Source: Scytalidium lignicola (lineage: Eukaryota > Ascomycota > Leotiomycetes). From it: 64,000 nucleotides of DNA. Positions 32,418 through 43,900 of the stretch are shown here, one piece after another. The notes under the pieces are model-generated. The model did no database searches, was not told the origin of the DNA, and worked only from the letters and a program-made list of their open reading frames with translations. The DNA lies in contig NCSJ02000180.1 of the NCBI GenBank assembly GCA_002812745.2, positions 21,177 to 85,176 on the forward strand. Direction: 5' to 3'. The position numbers and the translations under genes are program-made. The stretch's first letter is position 1; the number at the start of each line of letters is the position of its first letter.

Positions 32418-33548
32418 TGCTCTGGAAGATACAACGGCAATTCGAGTCCTGCCTCTTTAAAAGAGCGCAGTAAGTTGTGTAGATGGTCGAATGTTCATCG
32501 AGGGAAACGATGCCGGAGAAAGGTTAATCCGGTGGAAGAATCAACCCATATCCTCTAACCACGACAAGAGAGAAATGCACGAGTTGATGTTTTGTTGTGG
32601 GCCATTATTTATTGTTCGAGGTTAGCCTCTGAGCTGACCAATTAGAAAAAGAGGCACTTCTTCCACTCAAATCCCGGAATCCCCGCGGTATTCGAATTAC
32701 CACGAAGTACTCCCGAAGAATCTCCTGCTGGTGGTTATAAACGATATTGATGATTTATTTGTTACTATTAGCAGACTACAGGGAGCCTGGCAAAGTACTC
32801 TGAACAGACTTGTAATCTCAGCGATAAACACGATTATACACAGAACAAAATGCACGCAGCGAGATTAAGAACCATAGTTAAATTATAATTGATATCAAAC
32901 AGGAGCTTCCTTAAGAAATGCACCAAATGATGCAAATATTATCGTACATCACCAAAATCTGCACTGATCCACTCCAAGTCCAGGGAGTAGACACAGAGCT
33001 ATATTGCGAATAGGTGATGTGAAGAATAAAATCAGTAAATAACCCCTACAAGAAAATAAGGGCTCAGAGGCAAAGCGATGATTCTAGTCATGAAACTCCG
33101 CTGCTCATACGAAACGTTTATCAAGTCATAATTCGTCCATAGTCTTGCTCATATACCACCAAAAATAACCAAAAGTTGATGAAATAGAGAAATGATAACA
33201 TAGACCACATCGTCTAATCCAGATCTCCCAATTTGCAAAGTCTTAGCCGACAAAACTCGATCGGTATATCTTATTGATGGGAGATTAGATGATGGTAATA
33301 GTGGTGTTTGCTATCGTCGCCAATTTAATGATCCAAGGAGAAAAGGCCCCGATATATGATATTACGGCCCTCATTGCATTGGAAGAATTTGCGAACACCC
33401 CCTTTTGAGGCTCCATTTCAAAATAGCTTTAATATGCCTGCCAATCCAGCAACCTTCCAAAATATTTCAATATCACTGTCAACATTTCATGTGACAGAAT
33501 GGCGTCATCAGAATTCTTCAATCTTCGTATAGGTGTGACCAAACCTAG
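32418..33548. other. Upstream region of COX11, no gene seen
   Basis: About 1.1 kb of AT-rich unique sequence with short ORFs only. It contains the COX11 promoter and the 3' flank of the next minus-strand gene. Confidence 0.5.
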
Positions 33549-34748
33549 CTATATCGAATAAGAGGTATTTGGTCGGTCTTCTGCTTCCGACGTCTCAGAT
33601 ATCTCTGACATCTCCGAGTCTGTCTTCTCTGAATCTGTTGTATCCACAGACTGTCCTCTCCATATTGCTGTTGCAGGTGTTTTACCTGCATCTTGAATGG
33701 CTGTGGTAGGAGTGCCGATTATCGGGTCCGGTTCCTCCTCGTCATTCGACCCTATCGTCCAAACCCATTTCCTCTTCTTCTCTCTCCTCCTCTTTCGCCT
33801 CCTTGTTTTCGGGGAGTCTGGTTCCTTCTCGGCTCCTAATCCAGCCATGCGACGGCGCATCTCCTCGAATGGACCAGGTGTCTGGCCGCCGTCCCTTGTT
33901 TCGACGCCTTTGTACGCCATGGCCACATCCAATGTCTCTGATGACTCAATTTCCGGATCAACAGCTGAGGCGGGAGATTCCTCGGCAAGAAGATCGATAT
34001 GTGATTTAACATACGTATTTGTGACAATGGTTTGAGTCAAGGGTTCATTATAGCCCACTTTCTTTGCGACTCGATTAGCAATCCGCATAGACATCCGAGT
34101 CGGAGTGGCGGGTGTTACGCTTGAGCGAGGAGGTAATGGCGAATTACGCAAAATGCTCCGTAGACTTCGTGGATGTGTGTATGGAGGTACTTGGAAGCGA
34201 CCACCACCTACTGTTGCCCTTCGTCGTGGTGTTCGGGGAGATCCGGGCGAGTTGGGGCTAGAATGATTTGCTGAGAACGTGAATACTCTAGAGGCTGGTT
34301 GTTCACTTGTCCCAGCTGATTGAGGAGGCGTAAAGGTGTGCGGTGTCTCACTCGCGGTATACACTTTGGGATGTGCTGTGACTGGAGTTAATTCCTCAAT
34401 GGCTGAGCTGGGGGTGTCTGGATAGACAATGGAGTATGGACCTGGAGTCTGAGTTCGCTGTGATGGAATCCTATATCCATCTCCAGTTATGGCAGTCTGA
34501 AGGCGGAGTGATGTCGGCCTCGTGCTGATAGCCGTAACCGGCGGCCGAGCCGTTGCCGGGGAGGCATTCTCAATAGCAGCAGCATAGGCATTCGATAGTG
34601 TATTGAATGATGTAGGAGAGGAAGGGTCAATATCGGCCTTGAGAGAAGTTTGAGACTTCCCCAGGCTCGTAGGGGTGGCGACATTCTTTATCTGGAGAGA
34701 AAGCCTGGGCCGTTTTGGGGGCGACTGGGAAGTAGGAGACTGTGACAT
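33549..34748 (-). CDS. Disordered Ser/Thr/Pro-rich protein, unknown role
   Basis: A single open frame. The ATG at 34746-34748 (MSQSPTSQSPPKRPRLSLQIKN) gives 399 residues; an ATG ten codons upstream (34778) is possible. The protein is low in hydrophobics and rich in Ser, Thr and Pro, with many SP/TP sites that could be phosphorylated by proline-directed kinases. Fixed elements are PPKRPRLSLQIK at the N-terminus, RSLRSILRNSPLPP in the middle, and a strongly basic patch KTRRRKRRREKKRKWVW followed by an acidic tail. The KRPRLSLQIK start and the ILRNSPLPP block look like conserved short linear motifs of filamentous-fungal homologues. Nuclear location is plausible from the basic patch. No catalytic domain is visible. 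Confidence 0.75.
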   Translation of the reverse strand: MSQSPTSQSPPKRPRLSLQIKNVATPTSLGKSQTSLKADIDPSSPTSFNTLSNAYAAAIENASPATARPPVTAISTRPTSLRLQTAITGDGYRIPSQRTQTPGPYSIVYPDTPSSAIEELTPVTAHPKVYTASETPHTFTPPQSAGTSEQPASRVFTFSANHSSPNSPGSPRTPRRRATVGGGRFQVPPYTHPRSLRSILRNSPLPPRSSVTPATPTRMSMRIANRVAKKVGYNEPLTQTIVTNTYVKSHIDLLAEESPASAVDPEIESSETLDVAMAYKGVETRDGGQTPGPFEEMRRRMAGLGAEKEPDSPKTRRRKRRREKKRKWVWTIGSNDEEEPDPIIGTPTTAIQDAGKTPATAIWRGQSVDTTDSEKTDSEMSEISETSEAEDRPNTSYSI

Positions 34749-36018
34749 GGTTGTTGTTTGAGTGAAGGGAAGCAGCATTATATATATTCCAAACTATGAT
34801 CCCCAAAGATCCCTTTCGGTCGAGCGACCTGGTATGTACGAAGCAATAGTGGGCAACTGGGAATCCCGATCAAAGCATGTCGAGTCAACCGACACGAAAG
34901 ATCGTCAACGCCTTTGAAGTCGCCGGGTTGGGATGTCGTCCAGATGAATTTAAAAAAAAGGATGATGCATGAAAGACAAGACAAAACGAAACAATAGAGA
35001 TCCCACCAGCGGTATATGTATTATGGATGAAGCCCTTTAATCAAACCATAAATAAGAACACCCTAGAGCAGCACAAACGTGGAGAGATCGCAGACAAGGA
35101 CCTAATGCGGGTGATCCAGACAAGGCTTCACATTAGGCGCGATGTGACAGTATAATAAGCCGTACAGGAGCGACCTGGACAAGGACGGAAAATAGAGCAG
35201 GCGACCTACATTGGGTGTAGTCCCAGCCGCGAGGACATGATGGCGGGACGTTGGAGAATGTGTGTGGCCACTTGAAGCGCTGTGATGCTGCGATGCTGCG
35301 ATGCGGTGTAGGGGGCGCGTCGTCACATTGCCACCATTGGCCCGCCGAACGACTTGTTGGCCTCCGGGACGGCCAGGATGCGGCGGCTGAGACTGGCGGT
35401 CTCTAAATTTATCCCTCTCAGCTCTATTTACAGAAAACCCCGTGCCACCCTGGGCTGTGGCACAGAGAGAGCGATATGGCTCCTGGTTCGCTGACTGGTG
35501 CGGAGATGCTTGGACTCGAGACGCATGGCGGTGGTGCTGGAGGTGTCGATGTTGATGAAAAGGGACGAGATGGGGGAAGTGAAGCCGGTGAAGGAAACTG
35601 ATGCCGCGACTGGCAAGGAGGGGATCCGGGTGCTGCCTGATTTACTCCACCATCACTACCTGACCTATCAGGCACTCGCCCAATCGAGGAAATTGCTTGG
35701 TCTTGGACGCGCAAACGCAGACGCAGACGCGCGCAGACGCGGCTACCCTACGTAACCCCCAACAGCCACAAGGAAGGTGATGAGGTCCTAGTACCGTACG
35801 TGACCAACACCTCCTCGATCGACGCCTCCTCCAAAGCTTCTTCTTCCTTGGAGGATTTTTGCTTCGGGTCCCTAACGGCTGGGTCCAGCGCGATCTGTCC
35901 TGCACGTTTAAGTGCTGATTGCAGGAAGCATGCAGTCGGCAGAGCAACAGTGTTTCCGTCCAGCCGGTCATGGGAATGCCACCTAATCTGCCTCGAAGAG
36001 ACGGGAGGATCATAGTCC
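34749..36018. other. Spacer upstream of the polymerase gene
   Basis: Contains the promoter of the disordered-protein gene and of the polymerase iota-like gene. The patch 35.1-35.76 kb is GC-rich with overlapping ORFs on both strands, none with a recognisable motif, and a CGCAGACG-type microsatellite at about 35710-35738. No gene is supported. Confidence 0.45.
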
Positions 36019-38106
36019 ATGTTGTCAGTCTCTCCTCAAGACTCCAAAATAACTTCCATTCACGTACTAGCACCCTGTTCTGACATGTACCTGCAGGACT
36101 ATGACGCATTTTATGCCTCTGTCAGTTTCTAAAAGCCGCCTCAGACACGTACTGTTACCTCACCCGTGAGCATCTCTTCTAATCATCCTACCTTAGGTCT
36201 TCGAAGCCGAAACTCCTGCATTGAGATCCGTGCCTCTAGCCGTGCAGCAGGTGGGTTTTTGGAATTCTTTTGCTGTATTTGAATGCATCTCGAGCCGTGA
36301 TGATTAATTTAGAAATAGAAACAGATCATCGTCACTTGTAATTACAAAGCTCGCCAGTTAGGTCTTCGCAAGCTCCAGTTAGTCTCAGAGGCGAAGAAAC
36401 TGCTCCCTGATCTGGTGATCGTGCTGGGAGAAGAACTGGGTCGCTTCCGAGATGCCTCCAAGGCCCTTTACAATTTTCTTCAGAGCTTCGCGTGGAGTGG
36501 GAAGGTCGAACGTCTCGGATTCGATGAAGTATTCCTGGACGTCACAGACATTGTAGACTACAACCAAGCGCTGCTAAACCCCCATGATTTGCCAAATTCT
36601 TTCTTCCAATTAAACCCTAGTGATCCTACTATAGGATTCTCCTTTGATGCGACAACTATAGCCGGGCATAGTTATCCACACACACTTCCCCGAAAAGCTT
36701 CGCCAACAGACAACTCATCATCCATCTCAACCCTTGGCAATGATGAGTGGTTAACCACACGCCTCATTTTAGGCTCGCATTTTGCAAGGCATATAAGGTT
36801 ACAATTAGAGGAAGACAAAGGATACACGTCCACAGTAGGAATATCGACAAACAAACTCCTGAGCAAACTCGCTGGAAATGTCAACAAACCAAAAGCACAG
36901 ACCACGCTATTACCACCGTATTTAGAAACACAGAATGAGGTTGCCTTGATTAGTGCTGAGCCACTTCATGATAGCCCCATACGTGAGGATAAGATTGTGA
37001 GCAACATTACTACTTTCTTAGATGAGCACGATATTGGTAAAATTCCCGGAATAGGTTTCAAGATGGCTCAGCGCATACGAAATTACGTGCTTTCGAAGCC
37101 TGCTGACGCTGATACCGGGTCTATTTATGGCGGAACTACTGTGTCTGTGACCGTCCGCAGTGTTCGACTTTTCCCTGGAATGGGTCCTGATAAGCTTGAG
37201 GAAATCCTCGGTGGACCAGGCTCCGAGCATGGCATTGGAGGTAAGGTATGGGAGTTGATTCATGGAATTGACAATACCGAAGTCAAAGACGCCAGTAAAG
37301 TACCATCTCAAATTAGTATTGAAGATTCTTACAGGAGCCTGGACTCCCTTGCCCAGGTACGCAAAGAGCTTCGAATGCTTGCTACGAGTTTAATCCAACG
37401 GATGCACATTGATCTTTTAGAAGTCTGCGAAAGCAACGAGTCAAGCACGAGGAAACGCTGGATTGCTCACCCTAAGACCATACGTCTTTCAACCCGCCCT
37501 CGAGCCTCAGCAAGCGCTGATGGTACACGAGCCCGCCTCTCCCACCGTATCTCTAAATCTGGACCCATCCCCAACTTTGTATTTAACCTCAAGGAAAGTA
37601 TAGATACTATTGTGGAGAAGCTTGTTCAGGAAACTCTCATTCCCATGTTTCGGAAACTACATCCTCAACCAGCAGGATGGAATTTAAGTCTTTTGAACAT
37701 TGGAGTCACGAACCTGGTCGAGACAGCCAGTGAAGACGGCAGCACTGGTGGAGGAAGAGATATTGGCAGCATGTTTAAGAGGCAGGAAAGTGTTCTCAGG
37801 GAGTGGAAAGTCGAAGATAAGGACACGGCTCCCGATTCCGTGCCAGACCTGCAGGATGTTCAGTCTCATTCCCCTGGCCTGATCTCTGCACAATCTCACG
37901 GCAGCAGCAATATTCACATCCACGATGATAACATGAACACAAACATGACTGGCTCCGAAGACCAGATCCAGCCCACTCAAGAAAGTGCTCTATGGCAGGA
38001 AGACGATGATACAGATATCGACAGCGAGAGATGCTCGGAATGCGGTGCTGTTATGCCTGCGTTCGCAATGGCAGCTCATCATCGATTCCACAGCTTGGAA
38101 GACTGA
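36019..38106 (+). CDS. Y-family DNA polymerase, iota-like
   Basis: Exons 36019-36120, 36197-36250 and 36319-38106 give 647 residues. This is a translesion DNA polymerase. DYDAFYASVFEAE holds the first catalytic acids, VPLAVQQKQIIVTCNYKAR and the Arg-Leu-Gly block fit the finger region, and VERLGFDEVFLDVT holds the second catalytic acid pair. STNKLLSKLAGNVNKP (palm/thumb) and the helix-hairpin-helix KIPGIGFKMAQRI follow, then a little-finger domain. The C-terminus ends in a UBZ-like finger, CSECGAVMPAFAMAAHHRFH, for binding ubiquitinated PCNA. The QQKxxIVTCNYxAR block points to polymerase iota rather than eta. A 33-base GT-AG segment (36064-36096) lies in frame near the start and may or may not be spliced (see findings). 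Confidence 0.85.
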
Positions 38107-39471
38107 GGAGTATCAAGCTCTGCACGTCCACTTTTTCCCGTCTAATCTTTCCTCCATCTAGACAAAGAGATGGAACGCACAGATGTGAAAATTAACTGTA
38201 CATCCCCGTTTATTGTTATATATATCTGGAGTAAGCCCCACCAGGTGGATATACCCGTCAGCATGGTTACCTCCACTTCCGCTTCTCTAATTTCTAATAA
38301 AGGAAATAAAAAGAGGAAAGGGCAACCTTGCGGTGATCTGTCTCAAGTTTTCCCGCAACCAACCAGCCCCCTTAATTGCGGGGCTGACTACGTGATTACA
38401 ACTTTGCTACTCCGTACGGTACCTTGCATAGCTATGCAAAGTAGTAACTTAGGGTTTTTTTGGGGATATAAGTTATAACTACTAAAGATATGCCGTACAA
38501 AAGTACGCCCCGTATCAAGTAATCCCTGACTAAATCTCGAGCCCCCCCGTAAACCCGTAAGATTTTACGAGGAAACGAGGAAAAAAAGTAAAACTTACCA
38601 CTTCGGGTAAAAAGCAAAATGGAGAAACCTCAAACAATGAAAAGGTTAATTATAGCACGCAATACAGTACTGTAAATGAATGAATGAAACTTCCTTTTTC
38701 CCTCTTTATCCTTCCTACACATGTATATATAGAAACATTAATTAGAACAAAAAATGTAGATAGCAAAGATTGATTAACTTGGTTACTTTTTTTAATATAT
38801 TTTTTTAAATAATTATCTCATCAAATGTATTCCTAATCATTCAATATTCCCCGTTCTACCCAATAAGAAGGGAGGGGATAATTTAGCTCAAGTTCCAGTC
38901 CTAGCTATAATATGTACCAACTATACTTATATATCTGATACAAGTATATAATGCCACGTTAATTACCTCTCTCTCTCTCTTTCTCTCACACGACAGAGAC
39001 TAAGTAGAGTTTAGTAAAGTAAAGCTATATCAGACAACCCCTCTCAAGATTTCCTCCATTTTTATCATGACATGAATCGCTCCCTCCTCCACCTTCACTT
39101 GCTCCCCTTCCTTGAGGATTGTTGTGGTATCATTACAAGTAACAAAAAAAAAAATTGATGATTATCCCCCCTTCCCAAATTTCCTTTCCTCTTTCTTTGC
39201 GTCGCAAAAAAAATATGCTTATATATAAAACCATCCCCCATATTCATGTGTTCCCCAAGAAAAAGCCAGAAAGCCAGAGTAAAAAACATAGCTTCCAAAA
39301 AAGCTCCTCCAGCAGAACATTATGTAAAAACACCTACACCTATATCCCAAGTAACCCGTTTGTCCCCAGATTCGGATTCTGCATAAAATCGTAACAAGCC
39401 ATCTCCTCAATATCTTTTGTCCCTCTCTCTTTTGGTCATTAGATCTTTATTCCCATACCTCACTCGTCCTG
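38107..39471. other. AT-rich converging 3' regions
   Basis: No gene seen. It has the 3' flanks of the polymerase (plus) and the bHLH gene (minus), with a TCTCTCTCTCTC microsatellite at about 38967-38985 and several A-runs. Confidence 0.5.
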
Positions 39472-40940
39472 CTACCTGCCTTCCATTTCGCGGACCCGGT
39501 TCCTGAGCACCTCATTCCCTCTTATTAACTCCTCTAGCCACTCGGCAGCCATAACAAGGACCGTACTCTTACTGAAGCCACCGCCTTTGAGTCCTGGTAC
39601 GAGGTCATTCAGATCCTCGAAGCCTTCTCGAATCAGGGTCCGTCGCTTCTGCTCGCTCCGAATATGATTCTCGCGCTTCTGATCTTCGGTGAGGTTTTCT
39701 CGTCCAGACTTCTTGTCGCCTGGAACGGAGGACTTTCGTCGTTTGCCGTTTGTGTTGGTAATATTGGTGGAGGCGGAGGGTTCAGAGGCGGAGAGGGTTG
39801 GTGAACCCGATGAGGTGCGATGGCTTGGTTTGCGCTTCTTGATAGTGTTGGGGCGGGTGGCAGGAGAGGTCGAGGCTTCTTCTTCCTCGTCTCTTTCAAC
39901 TTTGATTCGACTCTTCCTTCGTTTAGAAGGTCTCGAGTCGCTATCTTCTTCGGCTTTGATTGCTGAGAGTGATTTAGGCCCAAGACGAGGAGTCGATGGG
40001 GAAGTATCATGTGCGCTATCTGGAGTAACGAAATTTAATGCACCCTTTATAGTTTGAAGGTGCGGTCGAATGATGTTCTCTAACGAATCCTGCCGCTCTG
40101 GTATGAATCCTCGTTGACTCGCAAAGGAGGTGTCCGAACCCCACCGGATATCGATTTTCTGGTTGGCGGTTTTAGGACGTATGGGTGGTAAGTTTGTGGC
40201 AGCACGGCCAAAAACCATTTCCGTGTACATCGCGTCATTTAAGCTGTTAGCATCAACTCGGTGTTGTTGTGGTGACTTCGCGGGATTCGCTATTGCGGGA
40301 TTGGTGGAGGAGTGGGAGTGGGATTGCGAATGAGAATAAGGTTGCGTTTGACTGTTGGCCCGGAGGAGAGAGCTTTCTGGCCCGGGAAAGTAATTTCCAG
40401 CGCCTAAACTGTGCGATTGAGAGTTTGAACCGTTTTGGAGGACTGACGCGGCTGCTAATACATCGGAAGAGGGATTGTCCTGTAGTGCTGAAATAGTTCC
40501 AACCTGAGCATGGGAGGGTATATCATTAGGAAAAGGCGCATCGTGCATATCGAAGGAGGAAAGTACCGGCTGACCCAACGAAGATGTAGTTCCCATAAAC
40601 GCAGGGGGCAGTTCCTCCCATCCAAAGCCAATCCCGGTGCCATCCATAGGCGTTGTGAAGAAATCCGAGGCGAACTGATCCGAGTTCACGCCATCGAAGA
40701 AGCTATCCAAGAACCTTGACTCATTATCATCGAGCAACGACGGGCCAGGCGCTGGCGCCGGAGGAGAGGGAAAGGGAAAGTTCGAGGATCCATTATCAAA
40801 GGTGACTAGAGTTACAAGTCAGTTCAGAGTGATGTCTCGGCGCAACCAAAGCACGTAGCAAGAAACCACCTACAACCGAACGGCGCATCCAGGTTGGGTG
40901 GTTTTGACGAGCCCATACTGGGACGCTGGATGGCGAGCAT
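39472..40940 (-). CDS. bHLH transcription factor, Ino4-like HLH
   Basis: Exons 40874-40940 and 39472-40805, joined across a 68-base intron, give 466 residues. The N-terminal 350 residues are disordered (Ser/Gln/Asn/Pro-rich, with QPYSHSQSHSHSSTNP) and acidic near the start. Two basic patches (RPSKRRKSRIKV and NTIKKRKPSHR) may be nuclear localisation signals. The bHLH is at the very C-terminus, about residues 405-460. The basic region ENHIRSEQKRRTLIREGF has the His-Glu-Arg pattern for E-box binding (CANNTG), and the helices are LNDLVPGL and KSTVLVMAAEWLEELI. The single-domain C-terminal HLH resembles fungal Ino4-like regulators of lipid genes; the target genes here are not known. A very long upstream region (about 4 kb) suggests complex control. 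Confidence 0.85.
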
Positions 40941-43900
40941 GGGTGCTTGGTGAACTGAGGAATGGGATCCGGTTGAAGCCCAGGCGGGCTTGATTAGATA
41001 TAAAAAAAACCAAACAAAGAAGGCGTCGACTGTCACACAAGGACTCCAAGAACGTCCGAGGCGGAAGGAGGGGGGCGAAGCTTAATACGTGAGCTGTGGC
41101 TGGTTGTGGTTGAGAGGTTGCGGCCAGCCGTCAGAGAATGGGGAGGGAATTTGTGGGGGAGCAGTGGTAAATAATTTGGTGCTGACGATTGGATGGTTTT
41201 AACTGTAATCGAGAAATGAAGCTTCGAGATTCGTGGTGATTATCTCCTGTTCTCTTTTCTCTTCTTTATTTTCTCTCTTTTCTACTGTTTGGGTTGATGA
41301 TGTGGTGTGTGTTGTGTGATGATTCGAAGGCCTTTCGCTTTGCACACGCATCAGCCGTTGGAGGTGTGGCTGGTGCTCACGGTGCTTTTCCTTCGCAGCA
41401 AGGAATCAGATGGGGGATATTCTTGTTCTGGCACTGGGTGTTTTGAAGGCGAGAAGGGATGCAGCATCGCGATGAAGGCAGGAACACCAAGGCAAAGACA
41501 GAATGTGGTCGTCGTGGGTTTCCTTAGTTCCTTAGTGGAGTCGATAATAATTAATCAGTTTGGAGCAATGGGGGATCACGAGTTTTTGCAGTGTCACATG
41601 CAAACCAGAGCTCTCTCTCTCTCTTCCGGTGATGAAGGACAGCTTTTTTGCCTGGTTCCTTGGCAGCCACCTCGCCCACCAAAATGTGCTGCATTGTGCG
41701 TCATGTCCGGGTACGAGATCGCACAGGCATGGTTCGGCGGTGGATGGAGGTCACTGGGCATCACACACACAAGAATACATTCTGGAACACCTTCGTCCAA
41801 GATCCATGCACGATCAACTTCAACATCCGCGCCCGCATCGAAGAACACGCGCACAACTCCAGTCAGCAGTCCGAGACACCAAGCACTCTTATCTGACATC
41901 AAGAGAAAATCGTGCATTCGCGCATCGTACATCGTGCATCGTGCATTGCATCGCCGAGCGAAGGAATAGAAGAAGGCAAAGAAGGCTGGTCAGTTAGCTA
42001 TGCACAATCCACTTGCCCTTTTTCTCCCTCTCTATCTCCTTCTGCTCCTCCTCCTCCTTCTTCCAGTCCCTGGTCTCGCTCCCGGCTATTCATGGGATGA
42101 ACACAGACCAGACCACCGAGGTGCTTCATCTACAGCGAGGGGGGGAAGATGAACTCGAGATATTCCCGGTATTGCTTATTACAGTAGTTGCGTCGTATCG
42201 TTGCATGGAGGTAAGAACCCTTTCTTTCTTTTCCCCCCTTGTCTCTTAGCTTCTTCCTTTTTCTCGCCCTCACCAAAACCGAACCCCGGACTTCCCTGAC
42301 GCCCCTCTCGGTCATCGAAAGTTTCTCCAGGATGCCTCGGTCCGGAATGAAAAGCGGTGGCTACCCATTAAAAACCGTATCATTTCCTACCCGGATTTCA
42401 TCACTTGGATCTGTCCTCATCTTGTACTGTACTGTACTGTACTCTATCTTCTTGCTCGCTGCTCTGATTCGATGCTCCGTGACTGATCCCGATCTTCCGC
42501 AACTAATCTCCACAGAGGAAAAGATAGGTCTATCAAGAACAACAGCGCGGGAATAAACGCTTCGTCCACTCATTCAGAGAGAGACAAAAAAAACCCCGCC
42601 CATGCAGTAGCCCAGGTGTTTGGGTGTTTTTGCGGGGGAGCTTCCTCTTTAGGAATGATGCTTTAAAAGGGGCCGGAGCTTTCTTTTTAAATAATTAAAC
42701 TCTTTCGCTGGAGACCGCCGGGCTTAATCTTGCTCCCTTTCTACAGTTCGCTCTCTGTACTGGTGCCCGTATTGTACTGTACTGTAACTCGTGGCTGAAC
42801 TGATTCCTTATTTTTATTTGCTGCAAGAAGAGAGAATCCCTTTTCGTAATAGAGTATTTCCTCTTCCGGGTTCCGAGTCTCCCCTTTGTCTCTCGAGCTT
42901 GCTACTTAACTCCATGGTTTCATTCATTCGTTCATTTTTATTTTGCTATCTATTAAAGCAAATAAAAANCTTACGGATTGCTTCCGAACTACTATCTCTA
43001 TACTCCATATATATATACTTATTTATTTTTTGGCGTTGCAAAATTAATTTTCTCAAGGTTCAAGTGGAAAGGAACTACAATACTTCGAAATTAGTCTACT
43101 TCTGACTGATTCTATTCTGATACTTTGTTAGAGAGCTTTCAGGTTTGCGCTTGTTGTTAAAGGCCAAGTTCCATCAGCCGAGGATTTAGATTCCTCGACG
43201 TGGAGAATGTGCTTCTAACCAAACTAAACTACAACTCATCTAAAGAAGAAAAGTATATATAAACACCGAATACCAAAAGAAGAAAAACCCAGAGTTTAAA
43301 AAACAATTTNAAAAAAACTCTGGAAAAAAGAAGTTTGAGTGACAAAAGGGTTCGGTTTCATCACAGCCATAGCCGCTCGCCTACATCTCTGCTAATGTCA
43401 GTATTCACTTCATCCATTAGACTTGGTTGTCCAATCCTTTTCTCGGAACAACAACTTGTCCTGACCATTATACCATAACGGCGCTGTTTGTTGTTCTGTT
43501 GGGGAATATACCGCTTATTTGGGGTTATATAGGAAGGAAGGTAGGAGCGAGAAGGAAGGATCGCTTGCGAGATAGGTAATGACTCGAGCTATTCGACTTG
43601 GTAACCAAAAATGCTTCTCCGAGACGGTTAGTGCTCGTGATGTAGGCATAGAGACTCTTGGGCAACTCTGAACATAATTCAATAACCCCCAAATCTCTAT
43701 AAAATTGGTTATCAAAGGCTCCGAATCAAAAAGTAGCATTATTTTGATGAGAAATTGGAAGAAAGATAGGATAAAGGACAAAGGAAATCCCAGAGGCTGG
43801 TAACTTCTTCCTATAGTCAACCCGGATTATCTTCTTCAATAGGCGCTTTTTCTCTCTCTTGCCCTGATTCGACGCTCTTGGCTGATCTTTCGCAAGCATC

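Noticed and set aside
35424..36109. Overlapping ORFs on both strands upstream of the polymerase gene
   Set aside because: GC-rich low-complexity sequence, no motif, mutually overlapping; shadows of no known gene.
41307..41969. 220-codon plus-strand ORF in the long intergenic region
   Set aside because: Opens at a likely random ATG in GC-rich DNA, has no domain, biased low-complexity end and overlapping ORFs in other frames; more probably leader or spacer sequence.
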